Notes under the pieces: model-generated
The model's database searches: none
Seen by the model: only the letters and a program-made list of their open reading frames with translations
Told to the model about the DNA's origin: nothing
Assembly (NCBI GenBank): GCA_037176885.1
Contig: JAWWNJ010000210.1
Coordinates: 62,001-126,000, forward strand
DNA from: Favolaschia claudopus
Taxonomy: Eukaryota; Basidiomycota; Agaricomycetes; Agaricales; Mycenaceae
Reading direction: 5' to 3'
DNA: 64,000 nt
Position numbers and translations under genes: made by a program
In this document: positions 44,158 through 56,687 of the stretch, in pieces
Layout: every line of letters starts with the position of its first letter
Numbering within the stretch: the first letter of the stretch is position 1

Positions 44158-46669
44158 ATATGAAGATTTACTTGATTCTCAATTAGACTGCTGTGAGGTC
44201 AGATATAGCCAGAGGTTTGAATCATCCTTCCACGTAGTTTGAGCAGCGTTGAATCAATCAGTCATCATGCCGCCGCTCGGCAGCGGCAACTCTCTTGATC
44301 CGCTTGATGGCATCATGATCGCTTTCTGAACAACATTGAGAAGTTGTTTGTTGATCATGTATCCGCCTTTGCTGGCTGTAGGTTCTTTCCTATGTCCTCT
44401 CCCTCCCTTGACCTTAGTATTTGATTTATTCCCAGGTTGGTCAACGTCATACCAATTTTCTGACTCTTTGGTCTACTTCCGTTGAGAGTGTCAACTGAAG
44501 TGTGCGGATACTGAGCTCACGCTCCCTAGGAGGCTTGACACATTTATAATTTTGCTAGTAGCCTTGGCAGAGACATGCATATCTATCAGTATCAATGGCC
44601 CTTAGCTACCCTCACTGTGAAGATCGGGGGACCTGAAAATCATGTACCTTGGTACCCCGATTTTCATGTCCCCATAACCTGAATATCAATTGCTGGTCCC
44701 GGATTTTCATGTACCCAGCGCTCAAATAAAATCATATTCTTTTTCGACGTTTTCATGTGCCAAATTCATGTGCCGATCCGTGAAAATCAGGCTCAAATCC
44801 CATATCCTCGTTGCACATGCGTGAAATCATGGACTGAGACCATTAAAAAATGCGATTTGGAGCGAAATTCGGGTTCAAATAAAATGATATTGTGGTCTAT
44901 GTACCAATACATGCAATATCTACGCGAATCTGCTCGGCACCGTGAACCTACAATTCTGCCACAACTTCTTCAAAGTCAGCGTTGAATTCGAGTGCTAGAT
45001 TGGGTCTATAGAGGTGAGAATGGTGGAAGGCTAGGCGAAGTATGGGAGCCCCGAGATGGGCTCGATGACTTGGCGGGGTTTGAGTCGACGCAAACGAGGG
45101 CGAATTCTCAAGGAAGTTGCGTTGGGGGTGGATTCGAGGCGATGAATAGATCAGCTTGCTAGAGAGCAGTGGTTAGTGGAAGTGTGAGGGGAAGATGGGC
45201 GGTCAGCGCACCTGTTACCGTGCTCTCATTGCAATACATTGCCATACGGATCACTTGGCAGGCAATTGCACAAATAGCGACACCGGTGACGTGCGGGGAC
45301 GATGTGCTGGGAGGTCGTTGAGGTGGTGCGAATGGGATGGAGTCTGTTGGTCAGTCATTTCACAGCCATTTAGAAAGAGCAAGAGGGAGAAAGAGAGCGG
45401 CGGTGACGGTCATGGCCACAAAACAATGACAGACGACGGCGACGGCGACGGCGTCCGACGAGGAGAGTGCTGGCGGGATGGTGGCGGGTGGTGGTGGTGG
45501 TGGGAGGGAGACAAGAGACGTCTGAGGTCGTCCGCAGCATTTGTGTGCTGCGCTCTGACGTCATTGCCCGGCAATTCGGCATTTGGACTTAGGCGTTTTC
45601 GTGCTCTAGGCGCCGGTGATTTTACAGCTGTTTGCATAGTTAATGGCACCTCCTGAATTTTTATGAAAAGAAAGCATTTCAAACGTCCTATCTTCCCGCT
45701 CTCATATCTCATTCAATTTCCAACCAATTCACACAGTTCAAGTTTTGTTCTGAAGCAGTTCGGCAGTGGTTCCAAACTGCCGGCAAATAGCGGCAAGTGC
45801 TTCCGAAATGTGATGGCATCATGCCGAGGTTAGTTGTCCCAACTGGGATGTGATTTGCTTCGTTCTGGCTCAATTCTGGACGGTTTTGTGTGCCATAAAG
45901 CAATATTAGCGGAAGAATAAAGCCAAAATCAGGTCTGCAATCACACCTTTTGAAAATATGCAGATACAATTGCTCAGCGCCAAGAACGATCACTTCCTCA
46001 ATAATTTCATTCTGCTGTTAGTGGTTTGCTGTTGTCTTACATTTTGATCTTGCAGACCTCATCACCTACCTAATAGCTACAAAATCTCAAAAATCGAAGT
46101 GATTCTGAACAGAAATGAACAAGTTTTTTCAGGTTCGTTGTTCGTATTATCCCCGATGACCGGCAGTCAAGGGACTCAAAGGGATCGGATTGGGGGACAG
46201 CTTAGATATAGGATGAAGGCCCTGTCAAAACGCTACAAAATGAGCCTAGAATCATGCTGATTGGTCCATAAATGGTTGTGTAAGGAGCAATACAAGTTCG
46301 GACATTTAAATTGCTCTTCATATACAAAATGATCGAAAGTGCCATTAGCTTTGCAAACAGCTGTAATGTCGTATTCCATAATTTTTTGAGAAGGTGAGCA
46401 ATCGGTCAAATTCATTGAATGGGGCCTGATTCCTCTGGGATACCTGAAAAGCTAGAATCATGCGCATTTCTATGAAATAACTGATTCATGTTCTCGGTAC
46501 ATGAAAATCAGGTGCCGATGTTTTCACAGTGCCTATCACATGCTCTCAACAAGTTAAAGCCTGCATCACATAGCATGTGTCGTTTGTAGGGATCTACCTA
46601 TCATTCCGAGTTGCATTAATCAGTATTGCTTCTCAACTTTGAACGGAAAGAGTCTTACTTGAAACGAAG
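44158..46669. other. no gene supported
   Basis: Open frames such as 45195-45656 (plus, 153 codons, Gly/Arg-rich) and 45709-45993 (minus) show no motif. GATTTTCATGT-type words recur at 44630-44730 and near 46500. Nothing else seen. Confidence 0.35.
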
Positions 46670-46677
46670 TCCACCAG

Positions 46678-47112
46678 TAGTGTTTTTCCGGCCTTGGCTT
46701 GGCCTGAAAGCCATGGCTTTGGCCCGCTTTGGGCCCGCTTTGAGGTGGCTTTGGCTTCTTCAAACCCAAGCCCGGGCCAAACCCCACGGCTTTGGCTTGG
46801 CCCGGCCTGGCTTTGGCTTAAGCCATGGCCTTCGGCTGCCGCTTCCGACTGCTTTCTGTGGGTTGAAAAAAGGCATAAGTCGCTCTAAATATGGTATCAA
46901 TATCGTGTAGAAACTTATCTGACCTTCAGAATGCCCAGCATACTTAGCCGGGGTCCACAAAGCCGTGGCTTTTTGGCCTGGCTTTTGCTTGCGAGATCGT
47001 CGAGCCGGGCCAAAAGCCGTCAAAAGCCAAAAGTTTGGCTTGGCTTTGGCCTTGGTACCAAAGCCAAAAAGCCGGGGCTTTTTGGCCTGAGGCCAAAGCC
47101 GGAGAAACACTA
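46678..47112. mobile_element. hAT-like MITE, 8-bp TSD, GGCTTTGGC-rich
   Basis: 435 bp with ends TAGTGTTTTTCCGGCC and GCCGGAGAAACACTA. TCCACCAG is exactly repeated at 46670-46677 and 47113-47120. The interior is full of GGCTTTGGCC and GGCCAAAGCC words, so it can fold. An 8-bp duplication with TAGTG ends fits hAT. Confidence 0.87.
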
Positions 47113-47120
47113 TCCACCAG

Positions 47121-47790
47121 CAGCCTAGAAAATACGAGTCCGAGACAGTAAACCTGTGTAAAGTCTGAATCAATGTCAAGTGAACACATACATAAGAATA
47201 CTTTGACATCCGCAATATAATCTCAAGTATAATCAACGGAAAGGCATAATCAATCCAATACCAAGCAGTTGATTAAAATAAATGCTCACCACATTTGCAT
47301 AGTTCAAATGATCAAATGACGAAATATTCTAACTGCTTACAGAGTCACCCAGCGGTGTAGAAAAAAAGTCAGGAGCACAAGGAGCAAAAGAGAGGAAGAA
47401 ATGCAAACAAGACGACTTCAGCGTTCAATATGAGATAGTTTAGTCAACGGAAATATGAGAAGGCAAAGACTTGAAAAAACAGAAGTTTCATAGGAGCAGA
47501 GTTGCGGGGAAATAGATTCGTTGGGCAAAGACATCTGTGGGCGAGATAGAAGCATATTCAACAGGGTTCTGGTAAGCTGTAAGTAGAACCACTAGCGGAC
47601 TCGGAGGGTCTTGGAAGTACAAAACTGAGGTTGTCGGCCGCCTTCACTCTGTGCTGACGCACAAATTGAACTTGAGACATGTCAAAGGTAATATATTCTT
47701 TGAAGTAGATTAGGAAATGTACCTGCGCAGAATTTAGTCCCTTTGAATTCAATATAAGCATAGTTGAGAAAGAGTATACTTCATCAATGT
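47121..47790. other. no gene seen
   Basis: No frame with motif and no clear repeat in this stretch. Confidence 0.4.
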
Positions 47791-47796
47791 TTAATT

Positions 47797-48740
47797 CCTA
47801 TAACAGAAATCGAAAATCAAAATCAACCGCGGCCTTCCCGATGAATAGCGGGGACGCTTCTGTCCTGGGGGCATCATCCTGCGGGCGTTCGCCTACCCGC
47901 CGTCGTCTTCGTCGTCTGGCCACCAAGGGTCGGGCTCGTGGGGAGATGGAGCAACGCGATCACATGACTTCTTTGATTTGCCTTTTCTCTTCGTGTTTAT
48001 TGATGAGCTTCAAGCGCTAATCGAAACTCCTCGGGAGGAAGCCTTCCGTTGGGTGCCTGACGAGTTTGCAGCACTTGCATTCGAAGTTTATATCCATTTG
48101 GGCTCTCCAACGATAGAAGCGTTGTCTGGATGGGCTATATTCAATGCCATGGCACCGCTGATCCGTGAGCAAGTTGAAATGCGAGGCTTGTACGAGGCAA
48201 TCTCTGGTTGAGTAGGGTACACCCCATCCACCCTCGACGAACATCACATTTTTCGGCGGACTTCAGTAAAACCCCTCCGTTCCATACCTTGTAGTGCGAA
48301 TTTAGCAAAACCCTTCGACCAAATCCTCCATTTTGTTCCTATCTTTATTTCTTTCACTTGTGTCTAGATGATTTACGAGGTATTGAAAGACGAGTTCCCG
48401 ATTCAATGACACTGATGCCAAAGGTGACTTGAGAGTGACTCTGATTGTGACACAGGGTAAGTAACGGAATCTTGTTTGTGGAACTCGACCTCAGAAAGTG
48501 GTGTTCGAACGCTAAAAGCAAACAATTATAGTCTTATTCAGAGCCCAAAACAGTCAAAATCGAACTCAACAGTAGTTGCCGCACATACCGAGGCGCCCGG
48601 CACTGCGGGGCAATCATCTACCCAAAATGGAAAAATCTTTGAACCCTGGGTTTCTGCACAAAGGTTAACCGGGGTTTCTGAATAGAATTATCCCAGCCGA
48701 TGACAGAAATCAAAAGTCAAAGTCAACTGCGGCCTTCCGG
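47797..48740 (+). repeat. pair of ~45-bp direct repeats
   Basis: 47797-47842 (AGAAATCGAAAATCAAAATC..CGGCCTTCC) and 48700-48740 (AGAAATCAAAAGTCAAAGTC..CGGCCTTCC) are related and in the same orientation. The second stops next to the element at 48753. Confidence 0.5.
47835..48211 (+). CDS. unidentified open frame (~125 codons)
   Basis: One plus frame stays open to a TGA at 48211 and reads FDLPFLFVFIDELQAL, EEAFRWVPDEFAALAFEV and LIREQVEMRGLYEAISG. It looks protein-like (balanced, amphipathic), but the ATG at 47978 would cut off the first third. Its upstream 45 bp resemble 48696-48740, so it may belong to a duplicated unit. Function unknown. Confidence 0.35.
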
Positions 48741-48752
48741 CCAACCGTACTA

Positions 48753-49082
48753 CTGTACCTCCCTGTATGGGAGCAACCGTCACGGTAACGGTGGGGTCGG
48801 TTGTGTTGCCTCTTTTTGAGGTGGTCATGGTCACGGTTGAGGCCGATGCCTTGAAAAAATCGTGACACAGCACGAAGAAAAAGTTTTCTGCCTGGGAACA
48901 TACGTCACAGTTGAGTCTGTGCTTACCTTGTGTGCTGTAGTGAATTCGACTCCCGAGTTTTTTGAGCGAGATGGTTGCCTCCTTTGGCAACGGTCACGGC
49001 TCACGGCGGGTCGGTTGCCTGAGAACAAGGCAACCGTTTTGTCACGGTCCCTCGACGGTTGCTTCCATACAGGGAGGTACAG
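48753..49082. mobile_element. TA-flanked element with CTGTACC ends, copy 2
   Basis: 330 bp, ends CTGTACCTCCCTGTATGG and CCATACAGGGAGGTACAG, TA at 48751-48752 and 49083-49084. Inner CGGTTGCC / GGCAACCG words pair as well. Confidence 0.82.
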
Positions 49083-49265
49083 TACGGCACGTGTTCTTTC
49101 GGAGGACTTTGCGGGAGATAAACAAAGGTTTTTCACATTCTTCACTGTCCCGCAGATACCAAAAAAAAAGAAGAACCCGAGTCGCTCGAGGACTCGGAGC
49201 ACTTTCGATCGTTTCGCAAAATCGTTGAGGCTGAACCGTGGTGCGAAAGCGCCTAGCGCGCTTGC

Positions 49266-49930
49266 TTATTCTTCTTCCCTAGCTCCCAAGAAGCTACGGA
49301 TTCCGACTCGCATCACATCCAGTCCAGCTGCGTCAAAATCCCGCGCTACCTTCATGATATAGTTGTGATCCTCCGAGGTGAACCATCGGTCCATAAAAGC
49401 TTGAGTCTCGTTGCGCGAGAACATCGCGAGCCCGTTGTGAGTTGCCATCGCGGCGGTTGGATTGTCGCCCATGCCGGGGCCATGAACCGGATGAATGATC
49501 CAAGTGCACCTTCATTGCGGTCGTTGGTCGGAGGTAGCCAGATCCGGCCTTTCTCGCTATCATTCATCCCGTCAATCACTCCTCCAGGCGCGAATTCCGA
49601 GGAGAATCTAATCCACGTTGCCTGTGCGCCTTTCAAAAACCGAACAAACATCTCACGGAGGCGCGGGAGTTTCCCATCGCTGTGAAGCTTCTCAATCTCT
49701 ACCATCACGTCGCTCCACACCACTGGCTGCCCATCCAACGCTGCAATGCGATATTGCTCCTCGTCGAAATTCAGCACAAGCTCGGGAGTCTCAAAGAGCA
49801 TCGCGCAATGATCCCGAACTTCGGTGTGCAGAGGACCCAAAGAAATCGCATTCAGAGCAACGTCTTCGGGTGCGCGGACGACGCGGTACGTGACTCGGTG
49901 ATGGCCGCTGTCAGCCCTTGGCGCGCGCAA
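49266..49930 (-). pseudogene. orphan repeat-associated fungal protein fragment
   Basis: The minus frame 49930-~49490 reads LVLNFDEEQYRIAALDGQPV, LPRLREMFVRFLKGAQATW and LPPTNDRNEGALGSF. A frameshift near 49485 leads to MATHNGLAMFSRNETQAFMD and HNYIMKVARDFDAAGLDVMR, then a stop at 49266. I recall similar 'NEGALG..' and 'AMF.RN.TQ.FMD' motifs in multicopy, unnamed Agaricomycete proteins, so this is probably transposon-linked. No catalytic motif is visible. Truncated at both ends. Confidence 0.5.
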
Positions 49931-51157
49931 AAAAAAGTCCCCGCCTCTCAGAAATTGTCAGAATGCTGTCTAGAGTAACTAGACGGCCTTGAAACTCCCT
50001 TGCTGTTGCAGATACTGTCTCCGAGTCCATAACTAGCATAAAATACGACTTCCGGCCATGTTAGCAGGGACATTAAACCCGCCCCGGGAAGTTTTGTCAC
50101 ATGTGACATCACGTTCCCACGCGCTCGCACTCTTTTGGCGTCTTTCTTCAGCTGATGCGACCTTTTTCTGCACTTTCTGGGTACAGGAACCTTGCCTCAA
50201 AATAATTAGATTTGTTTCCTCCAGATTTTTCACCATTTCAGGTGAACTCCCAGCTAAATTGGCATCCTCGTCAAATTTTGCGGCGCACCACTGCGTGGAG
50301 CTGCCGCTTGACGATGGTGGCAATTTAGCTGTTAGTTCACCTGAAACGGCTCAAAATCTTCTGAGTCGTATTGTGCGGGGTTTCAACGTTAGATAATTTT
50401 TTGTGCTGAATACTCGGTATTGACAAAAGTAACCGTGAATCGACTCGTATGGTCCGAATATTATAGGTTAAAATGCATCAGAATGTTCTCCTGCATGTTT
50501 TAAACGGCATCGGACAAAGGCCTGAACCAATCCATCAAGCACAACTTATTTCTCGGCGGATTCTAATTTGCAGCTGTTTTGCCCTGTTTGTTGCAATAAA
50601 TGACTGCATTTCCAATTTTCTTGAAGTTCAAGAACATGCCCTCGGACGGTAGGTTATACTTGAGGATCCATTTCAGTCCCTCACTGCTCGAAATCTCTGA
50701 TTGCATCAATTTCCTGTCAACATTGGACTGGTTCAACTTCAATCATCCTTCCTGCATGGACCCAAATATTGCGTGGCCGTTCAAACATGCTAAGAGCAAA
50801 GAATTTAGCTACAGTCTTGGTTAGTTTCTAATCCATCACAGTGCTGAACCTTATCATCTACACATTCAATATACTTTTATCCCAGAGTAGGCCTCCATGG
50901 CTTCCGTAATTCCCCATGTTTGCATGTGCAAGCTAGAGGTAGTCGAAAGTGGTCTGGAAGGGCAGTTGCAATGAGCAGAAGTTGAAAGACACAGGTGAAT
51001 TTCAAGCTATTGCCAAAATTGCGCTGGCTCTGAAGAGCGTCAGGAACAGACGTTGCCCAGGACAACTTCTATAGGTTTCAGGAATATCCCGACGTATTTT
51101 TCAAACTCGAAGTCTTAGAGAAATATCACGTGGTCGCGAAGCAATCGTCGGATTACT
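49931..51157. other. no gene; partial inverted repeats
   Basis: 50240-50345 contains CAGGTGAACTCCCAGCTAAATT pairing loosely with AATTTAGCTGTTAGTTCACCTG, so a small fold-back may be present at about 50060-50390. No target duplication seen. No gene supported. Confidence 0.35.
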
Positions 51158-51420
51158 GTAGCACGAGCTTTAGCTCCCTGCCTTCGGCACGGAGCCGCTC
51201 GCTGCGCTCGCTGCGTGCCTACGGCGGTCGCACAGCTCGTCGGGGCTGCCGCCCCAAACCCCGCAGTGAATTCCTTGCCGGATGGCGTGGGTAAATCCAC
51301 GTGCTGCGCACGTGGTTTCCTGTCAAACGAGCTTTAGCCCCCTGCCTTCGGCACGGCCGACTCGCCCAAACCCCGCAGTGAATTGCTTGCCGGCGCGCGT
51401 CGCCGCGGGGAGTTTGACAG
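51158..51420. repeat. GC-rich repeat G1 (two copies)
   Basis: 51158-51272 and 51324-51402 share CCTGCCTTCGGCACGG and CCCAAACCCCGCAGTGAATT. A third relative (CGCCTTCGGCAGGG.., GGGGCTCCGCCCCAAACCCC) is at 54953-55060. Composition is far more GC-rich than the flanks. Class unknown. Confidence 0.6.
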
Positions 51421-51787
51421 AAAGTCATATGACCAATTCCCTTTCTTGGACGGAGGCTGTGCCTCCTCTTGTTTTCATGTATAGGATTGTAATGGGGCCC
51501 TTTTCCCGCCCAAATGAGGAAATCTGGCCCCGCAGAGTTTGAGCAAAGATCTGTGCCAAACTTTCTGTGGGACCACATTTGCCGAATTTGCCCGGAAGAA
51601 GGCGCCATTGAGCTCAGAGTCGGGCAAAAAGCTGACTGATAAGCGTCAATTTGGCGCTGTCGAGGGCACGTGACGTCTGCCTGAACGCACTCGGCACCTT
51701 CCTTCACCTCTAGGCCGACGGCGCCGCACCGCCGCTCGCTGCACTCGCCGGCGCGGCTGTGCCGTGCTCTTTTAAAGTATAGGATTA

Positions 51788-52025
51788 CGATCGGTTGTTC
51801 ACTGGGTGTCACCCGTCACCCAAATCGTTCACCGGACAAATTGTTCACCGAGCGGCCATCACATCAAAATTACTATATATGGTAAGTCGGCATCACTCGG
51901 CTGATGCCGGCCGAGAAAATTTTTTCATTTTTAGCCCTTTTTTTGAACAGAAAAGTCGCCCGTCACCATGTTCAAAATTGTTCAGTTCACGACCAGGCGT
52001 CACGCATAACGTGAACAACCGATCG
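51788..52025. mobile_element. TA-flanked fold-back element, 238 bp
   Basis: Ends CGATCGGTTGTTCAC and GTGAACAACCGATCG are inverted with TA at 51786-51787 and 52026-52027. GTTCACCG/GTGAAC words recur inside. Confidence 0.78.
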
Positions 52026-52027
52026 TA

Positions 52028-52985
52028 ATGGTACAGTAACGGTTAATTTCGTCAATGCCGAGTACATATGGTTAGTTGGGTTGCGGGCGCCGGCCCGGAC
52101 GGCTGGGGTTTTCCCCCCCAGACCCCGACCGCTGCGCGGGGCTTCCCGCTCGCGGCAGAGGCCCACTGCGTGGTGCCAGCGCTTGCCGCGGGGCCTTACC
52201 GGCCCTTCTCTGATCCAGGAAAGATCCATCAAAGGGTTGGGGCGTGGGAACCGCCGGGAACTCGTGACAGCGTCACATTTGTGACAAAGTTCCCGGCAAT
52301 CCTGTTAGCAGTGATGCGGCGCCTGTCAGAGGTCGGTGGGAGGCGTCGGAGGAGTTTCAATCTTCATAGAGCGCGAAGGCCACGTCAAGTGCGTTCAAAT
52401 CTCTCACCCAGGTCCCGTTAATTGTAGACTGTGTCCCATTCCCCCGAAAAACATAATAATCTATATAAGAACCAAAGACTTCGTGTCTGGGTGGGACAAG
52501 ACAAGACAAACGAAAGGGACATTCGTATTGGCTGACCGCTAACAAAATGCCGTGAACCGCCCCACTGGTGCGTCGTTTTGTCGAGATGTTGAGTTCGTGC
52601 CCGCGTGCTCCACCCGTCTCTCTGCACGATGTCGATTCACTCGATGCTCAACCATGCCCGCCACAACGAGCCGTCTTCGCCCACTGCTGCCCAAGACGCC
52701 CTCTATGACTCAGTGTCAGGGGAACTCCCTCTTTTGGCACTACACAGCCACCTATGACGCAGGCCTCCTGCAGACTTCCCACTTTTCCTGTCAAATCCCC
52801 AAAGCCCTATGTCATCGTGGAGTAAGGCATGTGACTTGGCCCGGGATCATTGCCGACTTGTGGGAATTACTTAGTTACTATATGTTTACATATCACAACT
52901 CCCGGTGACATGCCTCTTATCTCTTTACGTGTGTAGAAAATCTGCCTCTTCCCTCTCTCCCAATTCCGGGTAAGCCGAAATTCAT
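52028..52985. other. GC-rich tract and unassigned frame
   Basis: 52080-52220 is GC-rich (GCGGGGCTTCCCGCTCGCGG) like G1. A plus frame 52552-52908 (118 codons) is open without recognised motif. It lies upstream of the Plavaka relic and could be its leader, but no zinc finger is seen. Confidence 0.3.
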
Positions 52986-53108
52986 CATTGTCATTGGAAT
53001 TCACGCAGAAGTCTGGAATTGGAGCAGATGTTCACGTTGGAGGCAATTTATTCCCTATATTTGAACCTGACACGCACGGTGAGCGTTAAAACTACATTCT
53101 AACCTCTA

Positions 53109-54952
53109 GCCTTCAATGGACATTCTCAGATCCTGAACCGCCGCCGCCGATTTCGCGAGAGCCAGAGCAGCGCTCCGATATTCCGGACGACCCCAAACAA
53201 GACGACATTCAGTATAATTATCATCCCCATAGCAAACGCCCTTCGGAGACATGTACTCTGAGAGAATATCTGCTACAGGAATCTGCACGTCGACGAGTTC
53301 CTTCCACAAATGATACACCATGGGCCCCGTTCCGCACCCGAATTGATTTCGAGGTCGCAGAATTTGCTCAAGAGAATATGTTGAACCGAGCTGCAACCAA
53401 CAAATTGATCGCTTTAATACGACGATGTGCCGCCAACATGGAAGATCTAACAATTGTGCAATCTGCCGACATAGATAAGCAATGGGATGCAGCAGCCAAG
53501 ATGTACGTAGCCCTTCCTCTTCAAAGCCTCATCTTTTCTTGACGGGGAAACACAGTTCAAGAAGTACGATGTTGAGGTCCCGTACAAAAACAACAGTGGT
53601 CCAACCACGGTAACCTTCGACATGTATGCGCGACCACTGTGGGACTGGGCGGTGGATCTCATCAAAGATCCCTCCCTCTCTCGCTGCTTCGTCTGGGACT
53701 CTGTCAGAATATTTCGGCACAATGGCAACTCGTTTATACGTTTTTGGAATGAGCCATGGACAGCTGACGCCCTTTGGGAGATCCAGGTTTGCTCCTGCTC
53801 AATCTTCTTTCGCAGAATGCTGAGGCTGAAGATATTTGCAGTCTAAGTTGCCTGATAATCCTGACGCAAAACCCTGCCCGTTCATTCTGTACGCAGACAA
53901 ATCAAAACTGTCTTCATTTGGAACGCAAAAGGCTTACCCGATCATCGCCCGGCTGGCCAACGTAATCGTAGGCGTACGAAATAGTGACGACTGGGGAGGA
54001 GGCTAAGTAGTGGGCGAGCTTCCTGTGGTACAATTTCTGCACCTATTGCCTGTTTCTTCGTTGAATCTCCTCATTTACAGGTCCAAGACGATACAGCTGA
54101 GTCTGGCAAGACTAGATATGTTAATTTCAAGAACGCAGTATGGCATGCTTCGTTTTACAAGCTGCTAGAGTCTGTGGCTCGACACTCCAAGACGGGAATA
54201 TGGACATTGTGTGGCGATGGCAAAGAACGATGGCTCTTCCCGGTGGTTTTGATTCTGGCCGCTGATTACGAAGAAGCGTAAGAGTTTTCTGGGTTCCTTA
54301 TTCCCTCTTTGTAAGTCTGAATTATTCACGTAGCTCAGTCATGACGCTGATCCGTGGCTCTGGAGGCAATCACCCTTGCCCTGTCTGTTTAATTCACCGC
54401 GACGAACAGTCTGATTTAACCATCATCGCTGACCTGAGAACGGCACAAGGGTCTAAAGAAGCTGTCGAAACCGCTCAGTCCTCAAGTGCTGAGGCAGGGG
54501 AGAACTTGCTGAAAGGTCTAGGGCTGCGCAAGGTCGAAGTAGCGCACTTCTCCTCTCATGTTTTTCAAGCCGTCTCATCCAAGTTCCAGAACGCGTTTTG
54601 GAACGTCACAAATTCCGACCCACACCTTGCTGCAATCACAGTGGTCTCGGAGGAGACCATCTCATTGGTCAGGTGAAGGCTCGTTTGGAGGATCTCGAGG
54701 GTCGGGCGGCCGCAAAAGTTGACAAACAGTAAGACAAATTTGATTAATCATTGAACTAGGCCGATAATGAGATGACCTCCTCTTAGTTTCAACAGTTTTC
54801 CCCCGGTGGCGCAACCTAAATCCCTTCAAGTCGGTCACAAATATCAGCTTCAACGACGGCTCGAAGCATGAAGACATTGCAAAAATGATGGTGTATGCCT
54901 CACACGACGTTCTTACAGACAAGGCAGGTTTTCTTCTGCTTCAACAAGCTTA
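53109..54952 (+). pseudogene. Plavaka-type transposase, decayed
   Basis: An open stretch without an ATG (53109-~53503) gives the Plavaka N-terminal pattern: LREYLLQESARR, PWAPFRTRIDFEVAEFA, NKLIALIRRCAAN. After an intron comes FKKYDVEVPYKN and RPLWDWAVDLIKDPSL, HNGNSFIRFWNEPWTAD. The next part, FILYADKSKLSSFGTQKAYP and IIARLANVIVGVRN, is followed by an in-frame TAA near 54005. Then FKNAVWHASFYKLLESVA, WLFPVVLILAADYEE, SVMTLIRGSGGNHPCPVCLI, FWNVTNSDPH, and RWRNLNPFKSVTNISFNDGS to 54952. The catalytic centre is not resolved. It breaks at the GC-rich repeat beginning 54953. Plavaka transposases move CACTA-related elements of basidiomycetes. Confidence 0.82.
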
Positions 54953-55275
54953 AGCACCCCGCCTTCGGCAGGGCCGGCTCGCCTACGGGGGGTACACAGC
55001 TTGTCGGGGCTCCGCCCCAAACCCCGCGGGTTTTTTTCTTGCTGGATTGCGTGCCCTCGGCGCCGCACTGCCGCTCGCCGGCACGCGGCGCCGTCGGGAA
55101 GGTTCGTAGGGCTGCCACCCGTGCCCGTGACGGGCACGGCCGTGGATTCGACGGGTGTTCGACGGCACGGCCCGTGCACTAGACGGCCGTCAAGAGAGAG
55201 TGTCTAACCCCCAACGGCACGGCACGGTTCACGGCACGGCCGTAAACGGCATCACGGTGTTTGACGGCAAAGACG
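54953..55275. repeat. GC-rich repeat G1, copy 3, ending the Plavaka frame
   Basis: Starts CGCCTTCGGCAGGGCCGGC and includes CGGGGCTCCGCCCCAAACCC, matching 51158-51420. Further on GGGCACGGCCGT and CGGCACGGC words repeat many times (55130-55260). Plavaka homology stops where it begins. Confidence 0.6.
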
Positions 55276-55329
55276 AAAAGAGCTTGAGTATGTATACACA
55301 CTATGCTATGCACATACGAAAAGAATAAG

Positions 55330-56090
55330 CTATCCTAATATTTCCTTGATCGCAGTACGTGCATGGCGGAGACGTTGCTTGACAAGCAATGTCAAGCATT
55401 AAGGTTCTGATGGTATTGGGATTGAGACTGGCGCGACGCAATGAAATTGTATCGCGACCGCCCGAAAAAATGCGCTCGACAGCGACCGCGGAGCCTGAAA
55501 CACTCTCAGACATATTGTAAGAACAAAAGAAGAAGTAGAAACTTACCGGGGATTGTCATTAAGTCGCGCGCTAATTTGAACAGATTTGGAAATTGTGCCT
55601 TGCGAGCGAACCACCACTGGACCGGATCACAGAGATTGAAATCTTCTCGCGGCAGATTAAAGTAGTCTCGCAGCTCATCGACAGCACCCCGACGTTCAAC
55701 ACGATACTGGGCGGTGAAATCTTTCTGCGGCGAAGTTGATTGGACCGTGGAATGCATGGGAGCCGTGTTCTGTGCCGGACCAACACGACGGGTATTGTTA
55801 GCATAATGTAATCGGAAGTGGTCGCTCAGCTCGGCTTTCGAATTTTCCAGCTGTGTGAGAAGTTCTTCATCGTGAGCGAAATCGGCTTTCAACCCATCAT
55901 ATGAGATACGAGGATCTAGAACTAAGCCAAGTCAGAATACTGGGTGCATGAACTCGACGAGAAACACTCACGCGCGGCCCAGGTATAGTACGGAGACCCA
56001 TCAAACTTATTGGGGAAGCTTGCTCCCCCCTTTTGTCTGAGGTTCCCGAAAAGTGGATGGCTGTGCAATGTGCCTACTCTCCCACGGGTA
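55330..56090 (-). pseudogene. second hAT transposase, C-terminal half
   Basis: Minus exons: a short piece near 56030-55975 (GSPYYTWAAR), intron GTGAGTG..GGCTTAG, then ILDPRISYDGLKADFAHDEE (~55920) through DELRDYFNLPREDF, DPVQWWFARKAQFPNLFKLA and LMTIPG. Intron GTAAGTTT..GTTTCAG leads to SAVAVERIFSGGRDTISLRR, the hAT dimerisation signature. Near 55395 a 10-bp insertion (AAGCAATGTC on plus) breaks the frame before VKQRLRHART and a stop at 55330. The catalytic N-terminal half is missing. Different hAT lineage from the copy at 490-4830. Confidence 0.82.
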
Positions 56091-56209
56091 CGCCATCAAT
56101 ACGTGATGTTAAACAGAGCCTTATAGAGACAAGTGGCCTACTGTACAGCGGCGCAATCAGGGGAAAGTGCAATAAAGAAATACTCTCAGCCTAGGGCTCG
56201 CATCAATAG

Positions 56210-56687
<478 letters not shown>

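Noticed and set aside
45195..45656. 153-codon plus frame
   Set aside because: Gly/Arg/Asp-rich translation of low-complexity GGTGGT/GACGGC sequence without any motif; likely chance.
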